Positions 53,688 through 62,570 are shown, numbered from the stretch's first letter. The stretch is DNA of 64,000 nucleotides from Tessaracoccus sp. SD287 (GCF_017355265.1 NZ_JADIJQ010000001.1:1-64000), one strand, 5' to 3'. Notes: generated by a model not told the origin, from the letters alone. Numbers and translations are program-made.

Positions 53688-54315
53688 TCGGTGACACTCC
53701 CCCAGCGGCATCGTTGACGGGGTCGGTGTCGCTGATCCAGTTCTCAGCGAGCATGCGACGGGTGTCGCCCAGGAGCTGTGGCAGCGCCCGGGTCTGGCCA
53801 ATGATCGGCAGGAAGTTGGAGTCGCCCTGGTAGCGGGGCACCACATGCTGGTGCAGGTGCGCGGCGATGCCAGCCCCGGCGACGGCCCCCTGGTTCATGC
53901 CCAGGTTGAATCCGGCGGGCCCGGACGTGGCCCGCAGGGTGGTCATGGCTTCGCGGGTCATCCGTCCGATCTCGAGCAGTTCCACGGCCGTCAACTCGGT
54001 GAAGTCGGCCACGTGACGGTAGGGGCAGACCAGCAGGTGGCCGGGTGAGTAGGGATAGAGGTTCATCACCACGTACGCGGCAGTGCCGCGGTGCACCACG
54101 AGCCCGTCGGCGTCGGGCTGGTCCGGCACCCGGCAGAACGGGCACTGGGGGCCGCCCTGCCCGGTGGTCGGCTTGTTCTCGCCCTGGATGTAGGCCATCC
54201 GGTGCGGCGTCCACAGTCGCTGGAACTGGTCGGGCGCGCCCGCGTACTCGTCGGCGTGGTGCACCTCGGAGCCCGGTGCGCCGTCCAGACCGAGGGGATC
54301 ACCCGGGGTGATCAC
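53680..54315 (-). CDS. HIT-family hydrolase/Ap4A phosphorylase-like protein
   Basis: A 211-residue histidine-triad protein with the HxHxHxx core HLHQHVVPR and a CPFCRV zinc-knuckle start. Mycobacterial Rv2613c is a diadenosine tetraphosphate phosphorylase; this gene has the same neighbours. A GTG start follows two bases after the thrS stop, so it is cotranscribed. The 55 residues before the HIT domain are a family-typical extension. Phosphorylase versus hydrolase activity is not resolved. Confidence 0.9.
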   Translation of the reverse strand: MITPGDPLGLDGAPGSEVHHADEYAGAPDQFQRLWTPHRMAYIQGENKPTTGQGGPQCPFCRVPDQPDADGLVVHRGTAAYVVMNLYPYSPGHLLVCPYRHVADFTELTAVELLEIGRMTREAMTTLRATSGPAGFNLGMNQGAVAGAGIAAHLHQHVVPRYQGDSNFLPIIGQTRALPQLLGDTRRMLAENWISDTDPVNDAAGGVSPNA

Positions 54316-54317
54316 GC

Positions 54318-56342
54318 TCAGGCCCCTTCGGCAGCTGACGGGTTGGCGTTCGAGCGTGAGCGGACCACCTGCACGATCTCGGCCACGGCCTGGTCGACGG
54401 GCACGCCGTTGCGCTGGGAGCCGTCGCGGTAGCGGAACGAGACGGCGCCGGCGTCGCGGTCCTCACCGCCGGCGATCAGCATGAAGGGCGCCTTGGACTT
54501 CTGGGCGTTGCGGATCTTCTTGCCGAAACGGTCGTCGGACAGGTCGAGTTCAACGCGGATTCCCTCGGCGCGCAGGGCGGCTGCCACCGACTCGAGGTGG
54601 TCGTTGAATTCGTCGGCGACCGGGATGCCCAGCACCTGCACCGGGGACAGCCAGGCCGGGAAGGCACCGGCGTAGTGCTCGGTGAGCACGCCGAAGAACC
54701 GTTCGATGGAACCGAACAGGGCCCGGTGGATCATCACCGGACGCTGGCGGCTGCCGTCGGTGGCGGTGTACTCCAGTTCGAAGAGTTCCGGCTCGAAGAA
54801 GTCGAGCTGGATGGTCGACAGCTGCCAGGTGCGTCCGATGGCGTCCTTGGCCTGCACCGAGATCTTCGGACCGTAGAAGGCGGCGCCGCCCGGGTCGGGC
54901 ACCAGGGCCAGTCCGGAGGCCTGCGCCACCTCGGCCAGGGTCTGGGTCGCCTCCTCCCAGGTCTGGTCGTCACCCACGGACTTCTCGGGGTCGCGGGTGG
55001 ACAGTTCCAGGTAGAAGTCGTCCAGGCCGTAGTCCTTGAGCAGGTCCAGGACGAAGCTCAGCAACGAGGTCAGCTCGTCCTTCATCTGCTCGCGGGTGCA
55101 GTAGATGTGGGCGTCGTCCTGGGTGAACCCGCGGGCCCGGGTCAGTCCATGCACGACACCGGACTTCTCGTAGCGGTAGACGCTGCCGAACTCGAACAAC
55201 CGCAGCGGCAGTTCACGGTAGGAGCGTCCGCGGCTCTGGAAGACCAGGTTGTGCATGGGGCAGTTCATCGGCTTGAGGTAGTAGTCGACGCCCTGCTTGG
55301 TGATGTTGCCGGCCGCGTCGCGTTCCTCGTCCATGTGCATGGGCGGGTACATGCCGTCGGCGTACCACTCCAGGTGCTTCGAGGTCTCGAACAGGTGGCC
55401 CTTGGTGATGTGCGGGGTGCTGACGAAGGAGTAGCCGGCCTCGATGTGGCGCCGACGGCTGTACTCCTCCATCTCCATCTTGATGGTGGCGCCCTTGGGG
55501 TGGAACACGGGCAGGCCGGAGCCGATCTCGTCGGGGAAGCTGAACAGGTCGAGTTCGGTGCCCAGCTTGCGGTGGTCGCGCTTGGCGGCCTCCTCCAGCC
55601 GGGTCAGGTGCGCGGTCAGGTCGTCCTTGGACGCCCAGGCGGTGCCGTAGACGCGCTGCAGTGAGGCGTTGCGCTGGTCGCCGCGCCAGTAGGCCGCCGA
55701 GCTGCGGGTCAGGGTGACGGCGTTGAGGTACCCGGTGTGCGGCACGTGCGGGCCACGGCACAGGTCCTTCCACGCCACCGAACCGTCGCGTCGCAGGTTG
55801 TCATAGATGGTCAGTTCGCCGGCGCCAACCTCGACCGAGGAGCCGTCGTCGTCAGACGAGGAGGCCTTCTGCTCGACCAGTTCCAGCTTGAACGGCTCGT
55901 TGGCCAGTTCGGCGCGGGCGTCCTCGTCGGTGACCACGCGACGGGAGAACCGCTGGCGCTCCTTGATGATGCGCACCATCTGCTTGTCGATGGCCTTGAG
56001 GTCCTCGGGGGTGAGGGGGTCGACCTGGAAGTCGTAGTAGAAGCCGTCGGTGATGGGCGGGCCAATGCCGAGCTTGGCCTCGGGGTGCAGGTTCTGCAGC
56101 GCCTGCGCGGTGACATGGGCGGCGGAATGGCGCACGATGGACAGGCCCTCGGGGCTGGTCATCTCCACGGGCTCGACGACGTCGCCATCGCCCAGTTCAC
56201 GGGCCAGGTCACGGGTCTCGCCGTTGACCACCATGGCGACGATTGAGCGATCATCGCCGAACAGGTCGAGGCCGGTAGTAGTCGCCTCGACCGCCTGCTG
56301 GTTGGTTGCACCTGCACGGACGACGGAGACTGTGATGGACAC
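54318..56342 (-). CDS. thrS: Threonyl-tRNA synthetase
   Basis: Charges tRNA-Thr. The 674-residue product has an N-terminal TGS domain (about 1-60), an editing domain with [12 protein letters not shown], the class II catalytic core with the zinc Cys in [22 protein letters not shown] and [15 protein letters not shown], and an anticodon-binding C-terminus. A GTG start with GAGAGGAATACCG upstream is chosen because earlier residues lack homology. Its expression opens a 12-kb colinear run. No T-box leader fits in the space upstream. Confidence 0.96.
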   Translation of the reverse strand: MSITVSVVRAGATNQQAVEATTTGLDLFGDDRSIVAMVVNGETRDLARELGDGDVVEPVEMTSPEGLSIVRHSAAHVTAQALQNLHPEAKLGIGPPITDGFYYDFQVDPLTPEDLKAIDKQMVRIIKERQRFSRRVVTDEDARAELANEPFKLELVEQKASSSDDDGSSVEVGAGELTIYDNLRRDGSVAWKDLCRGPHVPHTGYLNAVTLTRSSAAYWRGDQRNASLQRVYGTAWASKDDLTAHLTRLEEAAKRDHRKLGTELDLFSFPDEIGSGLPVFHPKGATIKMEMEEYSRRRHIEAGYSFVSTPHITKGHLFETSKHLEWYADGMYPPMHMDEERDAAGNITKQGVDYYLKPMNCPMHNLVFQSRGRSYRELPLRLFEFGSVYRYEKSGVVHGLTRARGFTQDDAHIYCTREQMKDELTSLLSFVLDLLKDYGLDDFYLELSTRDPEKSVGDDQTWEEATQTLAEVAQASGLALVPDPGGAAFYGPKISVQAKDAIGRTWQLSTIQLDFFEPELFELEYTATDGSRQRPVMIHRALFGSIERFFGVLTEHYAGAFPAWLSPVQVLGIPVADEFNDHLESVAAALRAEGIRVELDLSDDRFGKKIRNAQKSKAPFMLIAGGEDRDAGAVSFRYRDGSQRNGVPVDQAVAEIVQVVRSRSNANPSAAEGA

Positions 56343-56458
56343 CGGTATTCCTCTCTTGACGGACGGCCGAGCTCGGCCTCCTGTCATTCTGCCGCACCCC
56401 GGGCCCTGACCGTAACTGCCGCCCCGAGGCATCCGTTGCCGGCTCGTAGGGTGGGGCC

Positions 56459-57109
56459 ATGACGTTCGCCGGACTCCCCCACGATGCCGTTGCCTTCTAT
56501 CGCGAGTTGGAGCAGAACAATTCCCGGGAATGGTGGCTGGCGCACAAGACGCGCTACGACGAGGTGGTGCGCGGGCCGATCACGGAACTGGCCGGGTTGC
56601 TGGAGCCGGCCTTTGGTGAGACCAAGGTCTTTCGTCCCAACCGGGACGTGCGCTTCAGTCATGACAAGTCTCCCTACAAGGGCCACCAGGGGGTCTTCGT
56701 CAAGACCGTGTCGCGGGCCGGCTGGTACTTCCAGGTGGATGCCGAGGGGCTCCGGATGGGTGGCGGCTCCTACTCGTTCGCCCCGGACCAGTTGGCCGCC
56801 TACCGTGCGGCCGTGGCGCATGACGTTCATGGAGCACGGCTGGAGCGGTTGCTCGACGAGTTGGTCGCCGCCGGTTACCAGGTGGGTGGGGAGCAGTTGG
56901 CGACCCGACCGCGAGGTGTGGCAGCTGACGCCCCCCGCCTGGACCTGCTGCGGCGCAAGGCGCTGAACGTGATGCTGGTGGTGGGGGAACCGGACTGGAT
57001 GGCCACGCCCGACCTGGCCGACTACGTGCACGACAGTTGGGACGAGGTGCGCCCGCTGGTGGAGTGGCTGGACGACTGCGTCGGTGAGACGAGCTATTCG
57101 GAGCGCTGA
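56459..57109 (+). CDS. DUF2461 (TIGR02453) protein
   Basis: A 216-residue soluble protein with the family start [39 protein letters not shown] and [14 protein letters not shown]. The family is common in bacteria and of unknown function. A TAGGGT box at 56447-56452, six bases before the ATG, indicates a leaderless transcript divergent from thrS. Confidence 0.9.
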   Translation: MTFAGLPHDAVAFYRELEQNNSREWWLAHKTRYDEVVRGPITELAGLLEPAFGETKVFRPNRDVRFSHDKSPYKGHQGVFVKTVSRAGWYFQVDAEGLRMGGGSYSFAPDQLAAYRAAVAHDVHGARLERLLDELVAAGYQVGGEQLATRPRGVAADAPRLDLLRRKALNVMLVVGEPDWMATPDLADYVHDSWDEVRPLVEWLDDCVGETSYSER

Positions 57110-57139
57110 GCTCATCGCGCGTCCAGACAGTCCTTGACC

Positions 57140-57166
57140 GCACCTGCAGCGGTTGAAGGCAGGTGC
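57140..57166 (+). terminator. Likely terminator hairpin after the DUF2461 gene
   Basis: GCACCTGC (57140-57147) and GCAGGTGC (57159-57166) form a perfect 8-bp stem with an 11-base loop, 30 bases after the stop codon, followed by a short TTT tract. Confidence 0.55.
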
Positions 57167-57339
57167 ACGGTTTCAAGCACTGCAGGAGCACCGGACTGTT
57201 GCAGATGACGCATCGACGAGGATCCGCCGGCGTGAGCGCTCAGGGACGGGCATGCCAGTGGCCCGCCGGGGTGCCGGCGGGACTGCCTCCGCCCACCAAC
57301 CCCAGCGCCTACCGCTTCGCCGCTGACATACTTCCCGGT

Positions 57340-58875
57340 ATGCAGCTCGCCCGAGTCATCCAGACCTCGGCCGCGGTGGCCGCAACCCGTTCCCGGACGG
57401 AGAAGACGGCCCTGCTGGCCCAGACCCTGCGCGAGGCCGCGGACGCTGAACAGGCCCGGCTGGTCGAGGTGGTAGCGGATTACCTGGCCGGAGTTCTGCC
57501 GCAGCGCACTGTCGGGGTCGGTTGGCGGGGTCTGCAGCACCTGCCCGCGCCCGCCCCGAACTCGACGCTGCGCGTGCTGGAGGTCGATGCTGCCCTGGAT
57601 GCCCTGCGTGCGGTGGGCGGCTCGGGCTCGACAGCTACGCGTGCCACTGCGGTCGGTGAACTGTTCGCCCGCGCGACCGACGATGAGCAGCGGTGGCTGG
57701 TGGGCCTGATCACCGGCGAGCTGCGCCAGGGAGCCGGCGACGGCGTCCTGCTGCCAGCGATCGCCCAGGCAGCCGAGGTTCCCGAGAAGCTGGTGCGACG
57801 TGCCGTCATGCTGGCAGGCTTCGCCGGACCCGTGGCCCGGGCCGCGCTCGACGGCGGTGCGCCAGCGCTCGAGGCGATCAGGCTCGAGGTGGGACGTCCG
57901 CTTCGGCCCATGCTCGCCGGCTCCGAGCCGGATGTCGCCGCGGCACTCGCCACCACTGAGGACAGTGAGGTCGCTCTGGACGCCAAGATCGACGGCATCC
58001 GGCTGCAGATCCATCTGGACCGAGGGCAGGACGGCGGTCAGGTGCGACTCTTCACCCGCAGCCTGGACGAGATCACCGACCGACTTCCCGAGGTCGTGGC
58101 GCTCGTGCAGTCTCTGGAGGCCGAGACTGCGGTGCTGGACGGGGAGGTGATCGCGCTCCAGGGTGATCGGCGCCCGCATCCGTTCCAGGTGACCGGCGCC
58201 CGGACGGCGTCCAGCGCGGACCCGGTCGCCCTGTCCGCGACGACCCCGGTCACGACCTACCTGTTCGACGTGCTCCACCTGGATGGCCGTGACCTGGTGG
58301 ACGAGCCGGCCCGCGTCCGGTGGGAGGTCCTGCAGCAGCTCGCCCCAAACATCACCGTCGACCGCGTCACGACGGCGGATCCGGCCGTGGCGCAGGCCTT
58401 CTTCGACGATGTCATAGCGCAGGGCCACGAGGGCGTCGTGGTCAAGGACCTGGGGGCGCCGTACGCCGCGGGCCGTCGCGGGGCGGGCTGGGTCAAGGTC
58501 AAGCCGCGACGCACCGCCGACCTGGTGGTGCTTGCCGTCGAATGGGGCAGCGGCCGCCGCCGCGGGTGGCTGTCCAACATCCATTTGGGCGCCCGCGACC
58601 CGGCGACCGGGCAGCTGGTCATGGTCGGCAAGACCTTCAAGGGCATGACCGACGAGATGCTCACCTGGCAGACCGAGCGCTTCCTGGGACTGGAGACCCA
58701 TCGGGACGGGCATGTCGTCCACGTGCGACCTGAGCAGGTGGTCGAGATCGCCTGTGACGGGGTGCAAACCTCACGGCGCTACCCCGGTGGGCTGGCGCTG
58801 CGCTTCGCCCGGGTGCTGCGCTATCGCGACGACAAGGGGCCCGACGAGGCGGACACGCTGGCGGCGCTGCGCTGA
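57340..58875 (+). CDS. ligB: ATP-dependent DNA ligase (LigB type)
   Basis: A 511-residue ATP-dependent ligase like mycobacterial LigB. The nucleotidyl-lysine is Lys216 in motif I (DAKIDGIRLQIH). Motif III-V segments TYLFDVLHLDGRDL, EGVVVKDLGAPY and GWVKVKP follow, and an OB-fold C-terminus (QTERFLGLE) closes it. A helical N-terminal domain (about 1-200) is typical. I use ATG 57340, since the frame upstream has no homology. The organism is expected to have an NAD-dependent LigA elsewhere, so LigB would be an accessory repair ligase. Confidence 0.9.
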   Translation: MQLARVIQTSAAVAATRSRTEKTALLAQTLREAADAEQARLVEVVADYLAGVLPQRTVGVGWRGLQHLPAPAPNSTLRVLEVDAALDALRAVGGSGSTATRATAVGELFARATDDEQRWLVGLITGELRQGAGDGVLLPAIAQAAEVPEKLVRRAVMLAGFAGPVARAALDGGAPALEAIRLEVGRPLRPMLAGSEPDVAAALATTEDSEVALDAKIDGIRLQIHLDRGQDGGQVRLFTRSLDEITDRLPEVVALVQSLEAETAVLDGEVIALQGDRRPHPFQVTGARTASSADPVALSATTPVTTYLFDVLHLDGRDLVDEPARVRWEVLQQLAPNITVDRVTTADPAVAQAFFDDVIAQGHEGVVVKDLGAPYAAGRRGAGWVKVKPRRTADLVVLAVEWGSGRRRGWLSNIHLGARDPATGQLVMVGKTFKGMTDEMLTWQTERFLGLETHRDGHVVHVRPEQVVEIACDGVQTSRRYPGGLALRFARVLRYRDDKGPDEADTLAALR

Positions 58876-58901
58876 CGAGAGCTTGCGACACCCGTCAGCA
58901 C

Positions 58902-58918
58902 CTGCCGGACTGGCAGGA
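58902..58918 (+). other. Hairpin covering the start region of the DUF2254 gene
   Basis: CCTGCC and GGCAGG form a perfect stem with a five-base loop just after the ligB stop. Its downstream arm touches the AGGA ribosome-binding sequence of the next gene, so it may act as a weak terminator or restrain translation. Confidence 0.35.
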
Positions 58919-58925
58919 TGACGCC

Positions 58926-60266
58926 ATGGACGAGGTGGCTGGACCGACACGACCCACGGTTTCCCAACGAGCACCCGCCGGTCAGCGCGCCCGGGGCACG
59001 GTGCCCGTCGTGACCCCGCAGACGTGGTGGAACCGTCTGTGGAAGCCGTTCTGGGCCGTTCCAGCAGCCGCAGTCCTGATCTCTCTGGTGGTCGGAATTT
59101 TCCTGCCGCGGGCGGAGGAAGCCTGGGGCCCCAGTCAACTGCAGTACGTCTTCCAGGGCGGCCCGGATGGTGCCCGTGGACTGCTCGGGACCATCGCCTC
59201 AGCCATGATTTCGGTGACCGGACTGGTCTTCTCCATCACGATGGTCGTTCTGCAACTGGCCTCAAGTCAGTTCACCCCACGGGTGCTGGGCGGATTCCTG
59301 CAGAACCGCGTGGTGCAATCCACGCTGGGCATTTTCGTCTCCACCTTCGTGTTCGCGCTGACCGTGACCCGGTCAGTGCGGGGGGACAACGAGACCGAGC
59401 AGTTCGTTCCGCAGGTCTCGGTGACATTGGCCTTCCTGATGGTGCTGGCGTGCGTGGGGTTCTTCCTGGCGTTCATCCACCACATCACCCTGTCGATCCA
59501 GGTGTCCCATGTCATTTCGCGGATCGGGGACCAGACCGCTCGATTGGCCGACCGGATGTTTCCCGAGCCTGCCGGGACCAACATCCCCGCGTTCGGGCCC
59601 AGTTGGTCCCCCAATCCGGGGATGCCGCACTGCAGCCTGGAGGCTTCACGACATGGCGTCATCACGTTTGTGGACTATGCCGGTCTTCTGCGCTGGGCCG
59701 GAAAACGAAACGTCGTGGTGACACTCGACCGTCCGGTGGGCCAGTTCCTGGCCGAGGGTCAGCACATGCTCCGGGTATGGGGGACGCTCGCCGGTGACGA
59801 GGAGGCCGAGACCCGTGATCTGTACAAACTCGTCGGGGTGGGACCGCAACGAGAGATGCGCCAGGACGTCGCCTTCGGAATTCGTCAGCTCGTGGACATC
59901 GCCGACCGCGCCCTGTCCCCCGGGGTGAACGATCCGACGACAGCGGTGCGGTGCATCGACGAGTTGCACCAGATCCTGCGTCGACTGGTCCAGCGGGCGT
60001 CACCCAGTCCCTACATCGCCGACGACCAGGGTCAGGTGCGCCTGGTTCACCACCCCCAGCCGATCACTGACCTGGTGGAGCTCGCGGTGGTGGAGATCGC
60101 ACACTTCGGTCGGAATGCGGTACAGATCACGCCACGGCTGCGGATCATGCTCGAGGACCTGGCTGAGGTCAGCGCCGAGCGCTATCGAGGCTGCGTGGAC
60201 CAGTTGCTCCAGACGCTGGACGCCCCGCTGCCCGGCCCGGATCATGCGCACGAAAAAACCGGCTGA
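58926..60266 (+). CDS. DUF2254 membrane protein
   Basis: A 446-residue protein with four hydrophobic helices in the first 190 residues (AVPAAAVLISLVVGIFLP, ISVTGLVFSITMVVLQLASS, IFVSTFVFALTVTRS, LAFLMVLACVGFFLAFIHH), then a long soluble domain (RALSPGVNDPTTAVRCIDEL) typical of DUF2254. Function unknown. Base composition is lower in G+C than ligB (one sampled 60-base stretch, 59221-59280, has 33 G+C). Its stop lies inside a terminator stem read from the other strand. Confidence 0.85.
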   Translation: MDEVAGPTRPTVSQRAPAGQRARGTVPVVTPQTWWNRLWKPFWAVPAAAVLISLVVGIFLPRAEEAWGPSQLQYVFQGGPDGARGLLGTIASAMISVTGLVFSITMVVLQLASSQFTPRVLGGFLQNRVVQSTLGIFVSTFVFALTVTRSVRGDNETEQFVPQVSVTLAFLMVLACVGFFLAFIHHITLSIQVSHVISRIGDQTARLADRMFPEPAGTNIPAFGPSWSPNPGMPHCSLEASRHGVITFVDYAGLLRWAGKRNVVVTLDRPVGQFLAEGQHMLRVWGTLAGDEEAETRDLYKLVGVGPQREMRQDVAFGIRQLVDIADRALSPGVNDPTTAVRCIDELHQILRRLVQRASPSPYIADDQGQVRLVHHPQPITDLVELAVVEIAHFGRNAVQITPRLRIMLEDLAEVSAERYRGCVDQLLQTLDAPLPGPDHAHEKTG

Positions 60267-60288
60267 CCAGGATTCCCTGGCCAGCCGG
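60252..60288 (-). terminator. Terminator of the tRNA-Val remnant (second copy)
   Basis: Reading the minus strand, CCGGCTGGCCAGG pairs with CCTGGTCAGCCGG (one mismatch) and is followed by TTTTTT. It is the homologue of the terminator after the intact tRNA-Val at 62167-62209. The DUF2254 stop codon lies within it. Confidence 0.75.
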
Positions 60289-60299
60289 CCTGTGCCGCG

Positions 60300-60346
60300 T
60301 GGTCGGTGATACCAGATGTGAAATGGGGACCTCTTCGGTATCAGGA
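60300..60346 (-). pseudogene. 3' remnant of a tRNA-Val gene (att-like site)
   Basis: This segment aligns without gaps to the 3' half of the intact tRNA-Val(GAC): CCA end, acceptor strand, T arm and anticodon arm, about three quarters identical, stopping near the anticodon stem. Homology continues through the terminator. Such partial tRNA copies mark the far end of integrated elements. Confidence 0.8.
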
Positions 60347-60480
60347 ATATGTCCCCCTTGGCAGCACCTCGGGTCCCTCGCGGTACAAGTCGAGAGTCAT
60401 CTTCGCGCTCTGGCGGCCCAGGCCGTTCTGGACGTCTTGACCGACATGCGCCTCCGGCTTCTGGCGGCGGGCAAGCCCTG
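60341..60480 (-). pseudogene. C-terminal relic of a tyrosine integrase
   Basis: Reading the minus strand, the last 45 codons before a TGA at 60341-60343 include VQNGLGRQSAKMTLDLY. This matches the integrase C-terminal box (V-Q-x-x-L-G-H-x-S-A-x-M-T-L-D-x-Y), whose tyrosine is the nucleophile; the usual His is Arg here. The reading frame degrades upstream, where no further integrase motifs remain. Its stop falls inside the tRNA-Val remnant, as expected for an integrase gene abutting its attachment site. Confidence 0.75.
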
Positions 60481-60570
60481 CGTCGCCGCGATGCGACCCA
60501 GGGGCTCCGAATCGCCACGGCGCTCCTCGTGGACGCCACTATTGCCCATCCGATCCACGCGTCACCAGGC

Positions 60571-61821
60571 TCAGGCAGGGAGCCACGTGCGCGCCGCCGC
60601 GACTAAGGCCGTTACACCCACCTGCATCGTCGGATCCAGCGCCGGCGCATAATGCGGTGAGTGATTTGACGGGATGGACTGGAGTGCTGGGTCGTCCACG
60701 CCTCCGCCCGCGGCGAACAGTCCAGGGTCCGCCCCGCCGAGTAGCCAGTAGGACAATGGAGCGCCGGCGGCCGTCGCGAGCACGCCGACGTCTTCGCTGC
60801 CAGCGCCGGCGCCTGGATCGATGACCTTGTCGGGGCCCAACCATTCACGGAAAGTGGCGAAGCTCCGGGCGAGAGCCTCAGGATCGTTGACCACCACCGG
60901 GAACCGTTCGATCGACTCGACCAGCGGCTCCTGAGGTGCGCCAGCAGTCGCCGAGATGCCGTGCAGCATCCGTTGGAGACTTGTCATCACCTTTTCACGA
61001 ACGCTGCTGGAGTAGGTGCGGACGTTGAGCAACAACTCGGCTTCATCGGGGATGACATTCGCAACCTCTCCAGAACGGACGGCGCCCACGGTCAGCACGA
61101 CAACATCAGTGCTAGGAACTTCACGGGACACGATGGTCTGCAATCGCAAGATTGCCTCCGCGGCCATCACGACCGGGTCCACCGAACTCTGAGGCATCGA
61201 CCCATGCGCCCCTCGGCCAAACAGCCGGACTCGGAGTGAGTCAGAGGCGGCGTATGCAGGGCCCGGGTGGCCCGCGATCATGCCGGCAGGCCGGGGTGCG
61301 ACATGTTGGCCAAGCACAACATCGGGCGTGGGGAAACGCTCGAACAGTCCGTCATCAATCATCGCCTGAGCACCCGCCCCGAGCTCCTCGGCTGGTTGGA
61401 AGACAAGAAGCAACGTCCCCCTCCACCGCCCTGGGTCAGTTACCAACGCCTCCGCCGCTCCGAGGAGGCAGGCCGTGTGCATGTCATGGCCACAAGCGTG
61501 ACTGACGGCCACCCGTTTGCCGCCCGCCGTTACTCCGGTGGCTCGGCTGGCGTAGTCCAGACCGGTCTCTTCCCCAACGGGCAGCCCGTCCATGTCTGCC
61601 CGGAGCAGTGCTATGGGCCCTGGACCATTGCGTATGACACCCACAACCCCAGTCCCCCCAATCCCCGTGCTCACCTCTAGCCCCAAGTCCGTCAGCCGCC
61701 CAGCGACCAGTGCGCTCGTGCGGTGTTCTTGGAACCCCAGCTCCGGGTGCGCGTGCAAATCCCTGTATAGCTCCGCAAGGTCGGCTGGGATTATCACCCC
61801 CTCGTATGGTCGCTGCCCCAT
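60571..61821 (-). CDS. M20-family amidohydrolase (N-acyl-amino-acid/hippurate hydrolase type)
   Basis: A 416-residue cytoplasmic metallohydrolase that removes N-acyl groups from amino acids or conjugates. Metal-site motifs are SHACGHDMHTACLLGAA, FQPAEELGAGA and the C-terminal SNHSPHY. The dimerisation lid (RGAHGSMPQSSVDPV) is intact. ATG 61821 has GGAAGGAG upstream and is the family start. It is the only intact gene in the tRNA-Val island. A sample of its coding region (60961-61020) has 33 G+C of 60, below most of the window, which is consistent with acquisition. Exact substrate unknown. Confidence 0.9.
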   Translation of the reverse strand: MGQRPYEGVIIPADLAELYRDLHAHPELGFQEHRTSALVAGRLTDLGLEVSTGIGGTGVVGVIRNGPGPIALLRADMDGLPVGEETGLDYASRATGVTAGGKRVAVSHACGHDMHTACLLGAAEALVTDPGRWRGTLLLVFQPAEELGAGAQAMIDDGLFERFPTPDVVLGQHVAPRPAGMIAGHPGPAYAASDSLRVRLFGRGAHGSMPQSSVDPVVMAAEAILRLQTIVSREVPSTDVVVLTVGAVRSGEVANVIPDEAELLLNVRTYSSSVREKVMTSLQRMLHGISATAGAPQEPLVESIERFPVVVNDPEALARSFATFREWLGPDKVIDPGAGAGSEDVGVLATAAGAPLSYWLLGGADPGLFAAGGGVDDPALQSIPSNHSPHYAPALDPTMQVGVTALVAAARTWLPA

Positions 61822-61852
61822 CGCAACTCCTTCCCTTCGTGATCGCCGCGGG

Positions 61853-61881
61853 CCCATAGTCGTCCATCCCCATCGTGTCAA
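61853..61881 (-). promoter_or_regulatory. Consensus-like promoter of the M20 gene
   Basis: On the minus strand TTGACA (61876-61881) is followed after 17 bases by TATGGG (61853-61858), ending 31 bases before the ATG. A perfect -35 hexamer is rare in this window, where most promoters show only a -10 box. Confidence 0.6.
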
Positions 61882-62164
61882 GCCATCGCGCGGCTCGCAG
61901 GCGAACGGCATGTCTGCGGACAGCGACGCTCCGACGGAACTGAGACTCGGCGCGTAGAACTCAGACCTCGCCACAGGCATGGCCATCGGTGTCAGCGTCA
62001 CGTTCGCGGCAGGAGCAGCATGACCGGCGGGCACAACATGGGCACAATCTGGGCACAAGTCCACGCGGGCCACATTCATCACGCCTAGTCAGGCGGATTT
62101 GTGGCCGGCACGAGCACTCGACTCCACTTCGTGGCATTCGGGGCCATCGGAGCGGACCTGGCAG
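61882..62164. other. Gene-free stretch inside the tRNA-Val island
   Basis: No frame here has recognisable homology. The reading frame of the M20 gene stays open upstream of its ATG but shows no conserved domain. It may contain decayed sequence of the former element; I see no further integrase or repeat. Confidence 0.5.
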
Positions 62165-62166
62165 GG

Positions 62167-62209
62167 CAACAATAAGACCGGCTGGCTAGGGATTTCCCTA
62201 GCCAGCCGG
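62167..62209 (-). terminator. Terminator of the tRNA-Val/Cys/Gly cluster
   Basis: On the minus strand CCGGCTGGCTAGGG pairs perfectly with CCCTAGCCAGCCGG around a four-base loop, then TCTTATTGTT. It is the undamaged counterpart of the copy at 60252-60288. Confidence 0.9.
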
Positions 62210-62220
62210 CCTGCACTGCG

Positions 62221-62296
62221 TGGTGGGCGGTACCAGATTTGAACTGATGACCTCTTCCGTGTCAGGGAAGCGCGCTACCAGCTGCGCCAACCGCCC
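62221..62296 (-). tRNA. tRNA-Val, anticodon GAC
   Basis: A 73-base cloverleaf (62224-62296) with encoded CCA (62221-62223). Acceptor GGGCGGT pairs with ACCGCCC, D stem GCGC/GCGC, anticodon arm CTTCC-CTGACAC-GGAAG, T arm ATCAG-TTCAAAT-CTGGT (one G-T pair). Its 3' half is copied, decayed, at 60300-60346. Confidence 0.95.
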
Positions 62297-62297
62297 G

Positions 62298-62368
62298 AGG
62301 TGGAGACGGGATTTGAACCCGTGTACACGGATTTGCAGTCCGTTGCCTCGCCTCTCGGCCACTCCACC
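62298..62368 (-). tRNA. tRNA-Cys, anticodon GCA
   Basis: A 71-base cloverleaf: acceptor GGTGGAG/CTCCACC, anticodon arm ACGGA-CTGCAAA-TCCGT, T arm ACGGG-TTCAAAT-CCCGT, discriminator T as usual for Cys. No CCA is encoded. One base separates it from tRNA-Val. Confidence 0.95.
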
Positions 62369-62417
62369 AAGGAAAAGTGACCTCAAACCTTGGATATAGA
62401 GGGCTGAGACCCTTCCG

Positions 62418-62490
62418 AGCGGACGACGAGATTCGAACTCGCGACCCTCACCTTGGCAAGGTGATGCTCTACCAACTGAGCCACGTCCGC
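62418..62490 (-). tRNA. tRNA-Gly, anticodon GCC
   Basis: A 73-base cloverleaf: acceptor GCGGACG/CGTCCGC, D arm with GCTC/GAGC, anticodon arm TCACC-TTGCCAA-GGTGA, T arm with TTCGAAT. No CCA encoded. First gene of the three-tRNA transcript read to the left. Confidence 0.95.
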
Positions 62491-62540
62491 ATGCCCTGTC
62501 CTGTTTGGCCTCTCGGCCTCCCGTTCTTGGGGCGTTGAGA

Positions 62541-62570
62541 ACATTAGCCCACATCAGGAGCAGGACACAA
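62541..62570 (-). promoter_or_regulatory. Promoter of the tRNA-Gly/Cys/Val cluster
   Basis: On the minus strand TTGTGT (62565-62570), an 18-base spacer and TAATGT (62541-62546) lie about 50 bases before tRNA-Gly, giving a good -35/-10 pair. Confidence 0.6.

Noticed and set aside
56343-56458. T-box leader of thrS
   Set aside because: Only about 116 bases separate thrS from the divergent gene, too short for a T-box, and the GGGTGG-like stretch there is the -10 region of the divergent DUF2461 gene.
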